From Bugula neritina (Eukaryota > Bryozoa > Gymnolaemata > Cheilostomatida > Bugulidae): a DNA stretch of 64,000 nucleotides. Below, in pieces: positions 12,070-23,726 of this stretch. Position numbers and translations under genes: made by a program. The notes below the pieces were generated by a model. That model saw only the letters and a program-made list of their open reading frames with translations, searched no databases and was not told the origin of the DNA. The stretch lies in NCBI GenBank assembly GCA_964035545.1, contig OZ037767.1, forward strand, positions 26,645,628 to 26,709,627. Direction: 5' to 3'. The stretch's first letter is position 1. Each line of letters begins with the position of its first letter.

Positions 12070-15000
12070 ATGAAAATTCTGTTTCGATGGTCAAGATATC
12101 TTAACGTTAGTATTAGAACAGTGCTTCTGAAAATGAAAGTTTTAGCTTTTTCTTGCTTATTTGGTGCGCTGTGGTGTCTGCACTTCGGTCTATTCAGCAG
12201 CTTGATTATAACTTTTTTTGCCTATCTCTTTACTGGTGGGTGGAAATTTATTATTATCATTGCAAAAACGTTACCAAGAGATGTTGGGGGTCTAATAGTT
12301 GTGACTAAACTAAAGCGGGCTATGAAGAAGTATACCCAAGATCAAGTAGGTGTACCAACTTTATTTTATCAAGTGTGTGACAGGAACCCTGAGAAAACAT
12401 GCTTTATTGATGTAATTGGAGACAGGTATTGGTCATTCAATGACGTGGATAAGTACTCAAACAAAATAGCGAATTATTTCTTATCCCTTGGATATCAACC
12501 TGGAGATTGTGTTGCTATTCTCATGGAATCTAGTGGACAATATGTTGCCACGTGGCTAGGGCTAGCAAAAATTGGTGTCGTTCCTGCTTTACTAAACTAC
12601 AATTTACGGCTGGATTCATTGGCTCACTGTCTTCACGCTGCCGAAGCAAAATCTCTCATTTATAGCTCAGTATTCCGTGGGGCCATCGAAGAAGCACAGT
12701 CACTACTCCCACCATCTCTTAGCCAGGTCGAGCTGGGTGATTCTGTCAAAACATACGTTGATGATAACATTGAGAAAACAAGTGCAGTTCGGCCACCATT
12801 GTTGCGCTACAATTTTAACTCTCCTTTAATTTATATTTACACCTCTGGAACTACAGGCTTGCCAAAAGCTGCAAAGGTGGTGCACAGTAGATATTTTTAC
12901 ATGGCAAATTCGCTGTATAACTTTGGTGGTATGAATTCAAGTACTATAATTTACGACACATTGCCAATTTATCATTCTGCTGGTGGAATTTTGGGGGTTG
13001 GCCAAGCTTTGCTCCAAGGTGAGGATTAACGCTAAAGCTACTCAATTTTTAAGTAAAAGTTAATTTCTTCTTGTGGTTTTGTGCACTTTAGTAACCGCAC
13101 CAATTCAACTCAAAATCATATCTTGTAATGGTAATTAGTTCTTAGAAAGAAAGTTTTTTATTTTGTGGGTATATCATTGCTATGTACTTTATACACCTCC
13201 AGGTTGCACTGTGGTGATTAGAAAGAAGTTTTCGGCGAGCAACTTCTGGGCTGACTGCATTAAATATAATTGTACGGCTGCTCAATACATTGGAGAGATC
13301 TGCCGGTATTTATTGGCCCAGGAGCACAAGTTAGTAGACACGCAGCATAAAGTCTCTCTGGTATATGGCAATGGTCTCAAGCCTCAAATATGGAGGGAAT
13401 TTAAAACAAGGTGCGTCAGGTCTTAACCATAGTTATAAACTCTAAAAGTGCTTCTCATTGGGTTTAGGGTTTGATTTGCTCTCATGATGGACTCACTTGG
13501 TAAAAAGACTTCACTGATCTATACATTATATTTTTTGAATAAAATGTAAAATGTAGAAAATATTAAGCTCACTTTTCAGACTTAAAGTGTGTGAAGCTAA
13601 TGCTTATTGAATACCAAATTCAGCGTGTGACAATCACTGTTTCTGTATTGGCCTTATTCATTATGACTTGTATTCCGAATGTGGGAGTTATCGTACCAAA
13701 ATTATTGGAGTTACTCACTCGGTTACCATTATTGGTGCAAACTTGTTCAAAATTTATTTTTTGCAAGTCTTTATTACATAGTTTCAGTTTCCTTCTTTTA
13801 TAATGTTTGAAAATAGCAGTCACTTTTCAATTACCCGCACCTCTGCCCTCCTCCATAGGCTGTGTATAACTTGCTATGTTAAAGTTTTCAAGGCTATGTA
13901 ACTATGGCAACCATTTGCGTGGTATATGAATTATGATGCTAATGTCTGCATGCTTTAGGTTTAATTTGAAGAAGATAGCCGAGTTCTATGGGGCTACTGA
14001 AGGTAATGCTAATGCAATAAATACAGACAACACTGAGGGTTGTGTGGGATTCACTTCCGTTATCGTTCCTTCCTTCCATCCCATATCCGTGATTAAAGTT
14101 GCTGAAGATGGATCAGCCATCAGAGGTAAGCAATCCAAGACTAAGTGTTTGCTCAATTTCTTCTTGGTAGGAATATTCTAACAAATATTATATTTAATAA
14201 TAGATATTATAATGTTATTATTTCTACTAGATACTAGCATGTTGTAATTTTTACTAGATTGCATGAGATTCGCTGTTTGATATGACTAGACAACAAATCT
14301 TTGCTAATTCAGTTTCTTCTGAATCCTATTGAATATATTTTTTATCATTTTATTGACTCTTCTATAAATTTTAGGAAGTAACGGTTTGTGTATCCGAGCT
14401 GACCCCGGTGAACCTGGCGAGCTGGTGGGGAAGATTTCAAACACAGACTCACTAAATCGGTTTGATGGATACTCGACTAAGGAGGCTACTTCCAAGAAGG
14501 TGAGCCTCATGACTTCAGCATGTTTAATATGTTGTCAAACTTGCCTGTATATGTGTACCACTAGGTATGTCTGTATGCATAAGTTTAGGTTAGGCTTTTC
14601 AATTTTCTACAAGCATCGTTTGATGGGTGTGATTTAGTTAACAAAAGAACTTTTAACAGAGAAAATCATCACAAGTTGCTGGTAGCATCTTTCATCGCAC
14701 AGAAAGTCAAATGACACCCTTGGATGGTGTAATACATCACTCTGTTGTTTCTTCAATCCATCCATTTTAGTTTTTCTTGATTCAGCTGCACTATATTGCA
14801 ACACGTTTAGCTGCTAACATGCTTATCCAACCCATATGTAGTGGCAACGCGCATTCAACAGCTTTTATGACACACACTTCTGAACATTATTGAAGAAGTC
14901 ATATTTTTTCAAACAAAATTTCAATATCCATTACATCGAGTATTTTATATTACATAGAACGTTTTACATATTACATAAAATACTTGATATATTACATATA

Positions 15001-16433
15001 TTAAGGTCACATACATAGACAACTATAACAAATTAACAGCTCAATTTGAAGGAGTAAAGAAGAATGAAACCCAAAAGTGCTCCATATTTTTTACTTTGTC
15101 GGTGATAAAGCAACTCCTTGAATTGTAAAAGAAATATTCTCTTAAAGCATATAGCATGTATGATTTATAAATATTTGTATATGTTGATACATACTGAATA
15201 GTTGTCTAATATTCTGTATTAATATATATTAATAGATAGTCAGTGACGTGTTTACTCGGGGAGATAACTACTTCCTAACCGGTGATGTCGTAGCTATGGA
15301 TGAACTGGGCTACTTGTACTTTAAGGACCGCACCGGGGACACATTCAGGTATCTACTACTTACCTGGCTACTTACCTTGACCTGTAAATGTTGAGTTATA
15401 GCTACTTACCTTGACATGTAAATATTGAGTTATGGCTACTTACCTTGACATGTAAATATTGAGTATTTTTTTAAATTATGTATAACTTTTGATATATTGT
15501 CGTTTTGTAGTTTCATTTCATATTGAGGCTTCGTCTATAATGTGATAGTACTATTATTACACATCCTATACATCACTACGTATAATGTAATAGTACTATA
15601 TATTATATTGTCATAATGTATAGTACCATTTTTTTCTGTCTCATACACTAGTTTATGTATAACAATTTGCAGATGGAAAGGAGAAAATGTGTCGACAGCG
15701 GAAGTTGAAGCTCGTGTAAGTAACGTAATAAACATGATGGATGCTGTTGCCTTCGGTGTGGAGGTACCAGGAGCTGAAGGTGAGGCGTGAAGACAACTTC
15801 TTATTTATTGTCTGGACAGATTTGTGCCCGTATTATCTCAACCTTAATTGTTTATTTAGTTGTTACATTTTTGTATTATAAAGGACCTGCATTCCTTTAT
15901 AATTTGAAAAAGAATTGATTGTAAAATAGGATTTCAAGTTTGCAATAGTCTACAATATTTAGAGTCGTCTTCTAATGTTATATAAAGAGCGGCTCTGCCA
16001 TGTTAAGGCAAACCTCATAACAGTGTAACTATTCTTTTAATAGAGTGTTTTGTGACTTTAACAGCACGGATTATTATAATTTGGTATATTTGATAATTTA
16101 TTCTTAATGTACGTGTAATAATGCACCTGTTGAACAGGTAAAGCTGGCATGGTGGCCATAGAAGATCCTGACAGAAAGGTAGATGTTTCATCCCTCTACA
16201 AGAACATATCCATGGTACTACCAGCTTACGCTAGACCAATATTTGTAAGAATACTTCAGTCGGCCAATAAGACTAGCACCTTCAAGCTACAGAAAGTGGA
16301 GCTCAGAAAGGAGGGCTTCAACCCATCCCTTGTTTCTGATCAAATGTATTACCTCAATGCTAAACAGGGCCAATATTTGCCTCTCACTCTATCAGTATAT
16401 GAAGACATTCAAAAGAATCGCATCAGATTCTAA
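12070..16433 (+). CDS. SLC27A: Long-chain fatty acid transport protein / very-long-chain acyl-CoA synthetase (FATP, SLC27A)
   Basis: Activates long and very long chain fatty acids to acyl-CoA with ATP, coupling activation to uptake at ER or plasma membranes. 654 aa, as expected for the family (about 640). Exons: 12070-13018, 13203-13410, 13959-14125, 14375-14499, 15236-15348, 15673-15779, 16138-16433; all in phase. A hydrophobic N-terminal segment (about residues 22-65) is followed by the AMP-binding loop [14 protein letters not shown] at about 255, then [12 protein letters not shown], the FYGATEG motif at about 395, and the FATP signature [17 protein letters not shown] at about 517-533. The C-terminus [11 protein letters not shown] matches family ends. 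Closest in feel to FATP1/4. The first ATG is used; an internal Met at codon 23 is an alternative. AATAAA follows at 16553. Confidence 0.96.
15358..15468. repeat. about 3 copies of a 33-bp repeat beside the FATP exon 5 donor
   Basis: The unit contains gctacttaccttgacatgta followed by aatattgagttat. The array starts about 9 nt after the donor at 15349. The complementary strand of each unit reads CAAGGTAAGTA, a donor-like word in antisense. Confidence 0.8.
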
Positions 16434-16835
16434 AAGTAACTTTTAGTTTAGATTTTTCTTCTCTTCTAAGTCTTTTTCATTATAATATTTGCTACATTGG
16501 TAAACTTTAGGAAGGATTTTTAGGTGAAATTATTTATGGGTTATATTTAAACAATAAACCATCATCTTGAATTACTATTTTTTAGTTTTTGTTGCTCATA
16601 CTATCAATTGCTTCTTACCTTTTCAATTGTTTTAAAAAGCTCATTTTAGACCTAATGATAAATGCTGTGTATTTTAGATTTTAATATTACAAAGCTTTAT
16701 GTTGACCCAAAGATTTAATAGTTAAATTATGTAATTTGTCAACTTTTTGTTTCAAGATATAAGCGTGGCGTCTTTAAAGTGCATTAATTAATATGGAGCA
16801 AAGAATTTTGTGGAATAATTTTATAAAATATAACG
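16434..16835. other. convergent 3' intergenic spacer
   Basis: About 400 bp between the tail-to-tail FATP and AHR genes. It holds their 3' UTRs and nothing else visible. Confidence 0.6.
16553..16558 (+). terminator. polyadenylation signal AATAAA of FATP
   Basis: A canonical hexamer lies 120 bp after the FATP stop codon. Confidence 0.6.
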
Positions 16836-19800
16836 TCATTGATACAATAATGGATATGGTATATCCCTCAATGTTAGTAATGGGTTCGAATTCACATCTG
16901 TCCTGAATACGCCTGCTGAATAATTGTTTATATAATTGCATGGTAGACTGGGAACTGAATTGCAGTTATTATGAGAAGGGGAGTATATCCTCTCCCCTAC
17001 AGCACTGTGACTATTGTAGTTCAGTTCTGAGTTGCTGACGGCCGCTAGCCTTTCTGTGTGCATCAAATTGCCGTGAAATGAACCAGCAGGATAAGAGAAA
17101 TAGTCAAGTTGAGCAGATCTGGCCTGAGGAGTCCAGTAACTTGTATCTACAGCATGAATAGGGGGCGGTCATCAAGCGCAGACGTTGAAGTTAAAATTAT
17201 ATGTCGGATTTTCTATCATTATGTTTTATATGCGTTAGAAGTTTTGGATAAAAATAATATATAATGAGACACAGTTTGTTGTTACTGAGATATTAAGAAT
17301 GTTTCATCAATTATCTAATAAAGAAAACAGATCTTAGGCTTTTAGCAAATTAAAAAGGCGTCTATATACAAATTACAAGTATTTTCATAGACTTGCTAGC
17401 AGACTTGGTTACACTGGTTTATATTATATTATATTTATGAACACTCGCACACGTGTACACACTTGCGCATCAGAGTAGCCATGCGATTTGTATTGCTTAC
17501 TTACCATAGAGTTGTGTAGTGTAGGCAGAATAAGATTGCAATGTCTGGAAAGGCGAATACACTTGCTCACATTTGTTTATTACCTCATTAGCTGGAATTT
17601 CCGACATGCTCTAAAAGACAAACAACCATAAGTCAAGTGTTGGCAAAACACTGCAGCTACAGTGGAATAATTCTGGTAACCCTCTAGTTGCCATATGATC
17701 ACAAGTACCTTACAAGTACCTGATTAGTAGAGGAAGATTTTCTTGGTTTTCTAACTTTAGTGGGTCGACACATGCCATCCCCCAACTCGCTGTCATCTAG
17801 CAGCACATTAGAATGTAGATGTGGCATTGTGAATTCTATGTTTCTCTTCCCTATTAAACTCGTTCCTTCCTCTTCACTATAAGTAATAAAAACTCGCACA
17901 AGTTTATAGCCACTATCTCTGTGAGAAAGCCCTGATGGAAAAGGGTTCTTCTAAAGTGGGTTGAGGACTTATTCATAAGTGACATAGGAGTAATTACGAC
18001 TGGATGCTCTTTCTAACACCACCAATGGCCTTTACTGGGGTTTAAGCTCACAACTTCGTGTTTACTAAGCCAATAATAGCTTAAGATCTACCACTTTAAA
18101 TACATGTAAATACAAGAATAAAAGTAAAACATATAAACAAAATGTTGTATTATTTGGTTCAGTAGGAGGTACTTTTGTGGATTGGACATACGTTAGCTTT
18201 GTATGGTAACAGAGGATAGAATCTGGTCTGCTGTTTCTGTACAACACTCTAGCTGACGTTTGTAGCCATAGAGGTTGGTTATCTTTACCAATTAGTCTAT
18301 AGGCTATCAAACCTGTACTCCCCGTCTTTAGCACTACAAGTATAAAATACTTTGGCTATTCACACAAATTATACAATATTCTGCTGAGAGATTCTATCAT
18401 TGTCTCTTGAGAGTATTATGTGTGGTGCTCCATGGGCTGATATACGCTGCTTGTGTCATGGCTGCATTGACTGGCTTATGTGGAAAACATTGTTCAAATT
18501 GTAGCAGCATACGCAATTTCTGTTTTATAATTACAACAAAATACGTTTCATAAAATAAAATTTATAAGATTCTATTAAAATTAGACAGAGAATCAATATA
18601 GCTGTCTATTCCAGTGGCAGAGTGGCAAGTTTCTGATAACATACACATTCTTCTATTTCTTGTGGTAAAAATTGGATTTCTCAACAAAAAATAATTACCT
18701 TTAAAACCCGAAAAATGTTCTATGAAACATTACTCCTATTTAGACTACAGCATAAACTAGTGCGTAGCACATTTACAATAGTTTTTTCAAGATCTTGCTC
18801 CATCTTTGCTCAGGATTTTGAAGTGTTCTTTTAAAAATTGCATTGGAGACAACAACAGTTCTAATTTAAAAGCAATTTGTTAAGCTATAAGCGCTTGCTA
18901 TAAACAGAACATATTTCTGAATCAGTCTCGAATTTATAGAATGTAGAATACTAACATTCTTTATGGGCATCAGAGAAGTATGGAAGGTCCATTGGATGGA
19001 TTATGATGTAAACATTAGTGTTCTCCAGCTCTCCGAGTAGAAGCTTCCCTCTAACAACGCATCAGACTTTATTTTACACAGTTTGGCTGATACAAAATTT
19101 ATAACTAAAATGCAACTCAAATACATTGGAGCAGGCATCTATTCAACATGGCTTGCTTTTAAATGTCACTTGAATAGCTTTTTGAGCTAAAACAGTCAGT
19201 TTTCAATTTTTTTAAACAATTTAGTAAACTACATAATATATTATTTCTGTTTGTATATGTTTAATGCATGTCATTGCACTCCCTTCTTGAATGTTGTAAT
19301 TTTTTTCAAGTAAGACAAGAGAAGTAAATACCGTGAATCTAGGCTCGTGATTGTCATGTCAAGTTTGTGTTTAGTCCGAAATGACAAATCTTCAGGGCTA
19401 TACTCAGCCAATGGCACTGGGCCAAACGGGGTGCAGACGGCAAACAAGGATAGACCAGATAAGTCAGTTTGTCCATAGAGGGGTTTCAGATGTCCACAGA
19501 TTTCCATTGTCTGCAAAAGATAACCTGCAGATATACTTATTTTACTGCATTCAAATTTGACAGAAAATTTTAAGCAAAATTTTAGTGCCAATCTCATAGA
19601 CAATATAAACAATCAATAGAAACGTACAATGAAACCTGAAGTATTATCCAATAGGCACCGGAACCTGACAATAAAAGATTTTTGCAGCAACTGGTGGGCA
19701 CCTAAAAATATCCATAAAGATACCAGAAAAAGTTTTATACCCAAATTATGCGACAATGAGCACATGGGCTATGTCACAATACGAATCTTTATACATGCCT

Positions 19801-22800
19801 GCATTTAACAACACTAGCATCTGTCAACATGTGCTGCTTAATATGCTCATATTATATAATAATGTTAAAAATAGTTTAAACAAAAAACCTCATATATGTA
19901 TATAACATATACCTCCTCTTATAGCCTGCAATCTGTTAACATCTGAAATGGATGGGGTGGGCCCCAAGTGCATAAGAAGATTGTTCCAGTTGAGTTGTTG
20001 ACTAAGGCTTTCCCTGTCTTCTGAATGAACAAGTTCTAGCACATTCTGGTGGAGCAGGTCTGACTACATCACCATTAGTAACAGCATGTATTCAAGTGTA
20101 AGAATATTATTTTGTCCATGAAGTTGGTATACTGTAAGAATTTCTACCAAGTTATTATAACAGGTAGCTTAACTCTTTACCAACTGCTTAACATAAACCA
20201 CGGACTGCACAAACTACTATAACTACACTAAAGACACTAACTACTATCTGCACTAACCACTAACTACTATAACTACACTAAAGACACTAACTGCATTAAA
20301 GACACTAACTACTAACTGCATTAACCACCAACTACACTAACTGTACTAACTAATAACTACCAACTACACTAACCACTAATGACACTAATTGCACTCACCA
20401 ATAACTACCAACCTGATGAAATCCAAGATACTGCTCCACGGATTCAGAGACATAGAACACTTCACTTTTGGGATCTATTATCATAATAAATCCATTCAGA
20501 GCTCTCAGCTGGTCATCAACATCAAACATCCTGTTACAAGCAGACGGATATACTGGCTGGGTGAGTGGAGTGACAGCTGTGAAAAATACAATGGAATTAG
20601 TGTTTCATAACCTTATGTACCAAGAGTTATCTTCTCTTGCATAACAATTGACAAAGTTATAATAAATTTTACCTAAAGTTGCAAATAAAACTTATTGAAC
20701 ATTAAACATATGAATGTATTATATTTTTCGTTTTACGAAGTTACTTGGATAAAGCAAGCCAATTTAAAAAAGCTGAAAACTGTAGATGTGCAATGACCAC
20801 TAATGTTACATCTATAATTGTGATTGTGACTATCTTCACTAATACTCCAATGGCACCATACACATAAGTAAAAGAGGTTATCTAGAGCACTATATTTTTG
20901 AAGGCCCTTGCAAAACAATATAGTGTTGCCAACCCCCTAACTTAAACTGCAAATGAATGCCTCTATTTGTATGATCCAAGCACTAAAATATTGTATAGAG
21001 ATAATGTCACGGAATGCATGACTACAAACTATATAGAGTCTACGTAACCTAACCTATAGACAATTAATTATACACATAATGTAGCATGCACTCCACATTA
21101 CATGCAACATATAAAATGATGAGCCACAATTTTCAAACATGCAAATAATGAAAATAGTGGTTTTTATAATAAACTTGCATGACTAGAAAGAATATCGAGA
21201 TTCATATAAAGAAGAGAATAAATATTTCTTTCATATTTGAATTCTCTCAGTAGCTGTGAACATTAAATTAAGGTGCTAAAGTCTTTGATTAGTATGAAAA
21301 ATACATTTTTATAGCTTTTATATTACTTATATACACTGCAGAGTCTTGTTGCAAATGGTTGTGAAGACAGGTGAGTTGTTATAAAGATATACACATGCAT
21401 CCATGAAATGTATTGCAGTAAGAGAATCTCATTTAGAAGTTATAGCATATTATATACATGTATACATATATACATTTACCATATCCATCTTTAGCCCTAT
21501 CTTCAGATGTGAGTTATACTTTGTAGTTAGTTGGTGTGCACTCACTTTAGCTGGTGAGTACTGACTACTGAGTTACAATGATTTGTTATAATATAATATA
21601 TATTACTCCAGCATTCACAAACTGCCACAACAGCCCTTTTGTTGAAAAGAGATTTTATCTAATATAGCTAAAAATGTTCTAAAAGACTGAAATACTATAC
21701 TTGTTAGCTTTCGCAAAGCTTTATGCTGCGTAAAAATAGAGCAAATATACAAGGGTAGTATATTTATAAATTTGCAACTTTGCAATACATTAAAAATTGT
21801 GGTTTGTTTTAGATGAGGTTACTGAATGAAAACTATCTTAACGGACTTGGTTAGCTGTAGAGATAAACTCAATTTCAATATAATTAGTTATATTAGCAAG
21901 ATTAATCTGAACACAATTCTTTATTTTAATATAATCAATAAAACATTTTATTAGCTAGCCCCCTAGTACATGAGAATTTGCAATGAACTCTTCGTAAGGG
22001 AAAAACAATGTTTGTAAGCCTCGCCTTGTGAGATAGTGGTAGGGTGGTGTTGAAGGAGCTGGAGACATTGTTTCCTACCAACTCTCACAAGCCTAAACAG
22101 TGTGACAACTAGTGTAGGTGCCCCTTTGTGCAGTTCAACCACTGTCACCACGTGCCAGTACATACCTTATAGCGTAGTATATGCCAGTGTGTTGGACTAA
22201 ACGTGTAATTATGTATTGTATGTTGCAATGGTTGGAATTCTTTATTGCCGTGTATTTCTATTTCTTCTTTATAATAATCAAAATACTTTCAATTAGAACT
22301 GTAATTATTAGCCTGTGCTCAATATTTTCTGACCATCAAACTTACATTAATTTGTGTCTATAAAATTTAGACTATGAGATTTTAGGCTGATTTCCATTGA
22401 AAAGCTAAAGCCATTCAGTGCAAAATTTCTCATCTCATGACGTATCTAGGTGATGACTCATCCAGAAAATAAACAACTTTCCTTATTCACACATTTTATA
22501 GGAGGGGGGCAAAACCCCCCCCTCACTAACACATTACATGAAGACAGAGTGTCAATTTAAATATTTAAATGTAAATCTGCAAGCATAATTCTGGTATTTT
22601 TATGAAAGGGTAACCACATATAAATTTTTATTACATCTGATCAAAATTAAGACTATTTAGCTAGATTAAGTTATGTGACAAAGTAAGACTGGCATGTGTG
22701 TTCGGTTTATCTTCCATCGTAAAGTCATGCTTATGCAAAATGATTTTAATGGTATAATGGTTGTTGAAATTAAATTAATTCAGAAAATATTAATAATTGC

Positions 22801-23726
22801 CTGATATAATGTTGAAGATCAAAATATTTTGCCATATATAATAATTATGTTGAGTATATGCTATTGTATATACTTCTTAGGCTCTAAAGATATAGAATTA
22901 TTAAAACGTTAAATTTGGTCAAAATTCAAATTTAATTTAAATGGCATGTTAGAGTGAGTCTTTTGCTGATTGAAGAGATGCCACATGAGCAATGAGTGTG
23001 GAAACTCTCACCTCTGTAGTAGCTCTTAGCTCTGAGGTAGCTGACAACTAGTCTAAGGACAGACAGCTTGTCTAGTTTCACTATAACAGACTCCTCAAAC
23101 GGCAGCAGGTTGGCTAGACTCTCCAGCTCACCATTCAGCTTCTCTCTGTGTCTCTTGGATGGGTTTGACTTTGCTGGGTCAAACAACGGTTGGCTAACCC
23201 TATAAATATTTCTTAAATCTTGTTACAGGATACCATGGGCAGGATAACAGCTATTTGCTACCATAGCTTATAGAGTGCTAGCCTAGAAAACTCTAGGTTA
23301 TATATGGTGTGAGTTCCAGTAAAAACATTGGTTATGCCTAGAAGGGCATATTCACTCTAGGGCTACAAACGGAAACCTTCACAACCATGCTGTCAGTGTT
23401 TGGACAGGCAAAAATGTTTCACAGAGATGGAGACTTTAAACAAATGTGAGTTTATAATATTGTCACAAGAGAAAGTTTAATTGACTTCAATATTTGCATT
23501 AGCATAAGCGTGTAGTATAGAATATGTTTGTATGAAGAGTGAATGCTTTGAACAGAATAAAATTTGTATAAGCACAAGCTAAAAAAGCACTGCTAAATTA
23601 GAATATCACCTAAAGTTGTTTTTTTTCAAGATATAAAGCTCTATTCAAAGAGTCTACCCATAATGCATTTGTAGCAGTTATAGCTTACTTCCTTAGCACT
23701 CTGTTTCGCCTTCTTGTCACGTACAT
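16836..23726 (-). CDS. AHR: Aryl hydrocarbon receptor (bHLH-PAS)
   Basis: bHLH-PAS transcription factor that pairs with ARNT and binds GCGTG-core sites. 534 aa, short like nematode AHR-1. Exons (minus): 23726-23689, 23199-23012, 20576-20413, 20063-19913, 19701-19628, 19510-19332, 19050-18956, 18333-18192, 17876-17720, 17610-17505, 17146-16836; all in phase. Exon 1 is only 38 nt and gives [13 protein letters not shown], like the N-termini of AHR-1 and Spineless. The bHLH (about 24-77) carries [13 protein letters not shown] and [25 protein letters not shown] spans about 97-170 ([25 protein letters not shown]). PAS-B spans about 249-350 ([41 protein letters not shown]). The linker LTEEEGT/IGKRN follows as in vertebrate AHR. 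The C-terminus is about 170 residues, Asn/Ser/Tyr-rich, without the long Gln-rich activation domain of vertebrates. Confidence 0.96.
17930..18066. mobile_element. possible SINE-like remnant in AHR intron
   Basis: The segment with ctggatgctctttctaacac, followed by ctggggtttaagctcacaac, resembles the tail and box-B-like parts of tRNA-derived SINEs seen in invertebrates. No target duplication or poly(A) tail was found. This is a resemblance only and was not searched. Confidence 0.25.
20176..20412. repeat. degenerate ACTAACTAC repeat starting at the AHR exon 3 donor
   Basis: In the sense (minus) direction the intron begins GTTGGTAGTTATTGGTGAGT and continues with many variants of GTTAGTG, GTTGGTAGTTA and GTAGTTA for about 235 bp. 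The donor GTTGGT is thus itself one of the repeated words. The unit length is irregular. Confidence 0.75.

Noticed and set aside
19271-19612. 113-aa minus-strand ORF as a stand-alone gene
   Set aside because: It is the AHR PAS-B exon (19510-19332) extended into both flanking introns.
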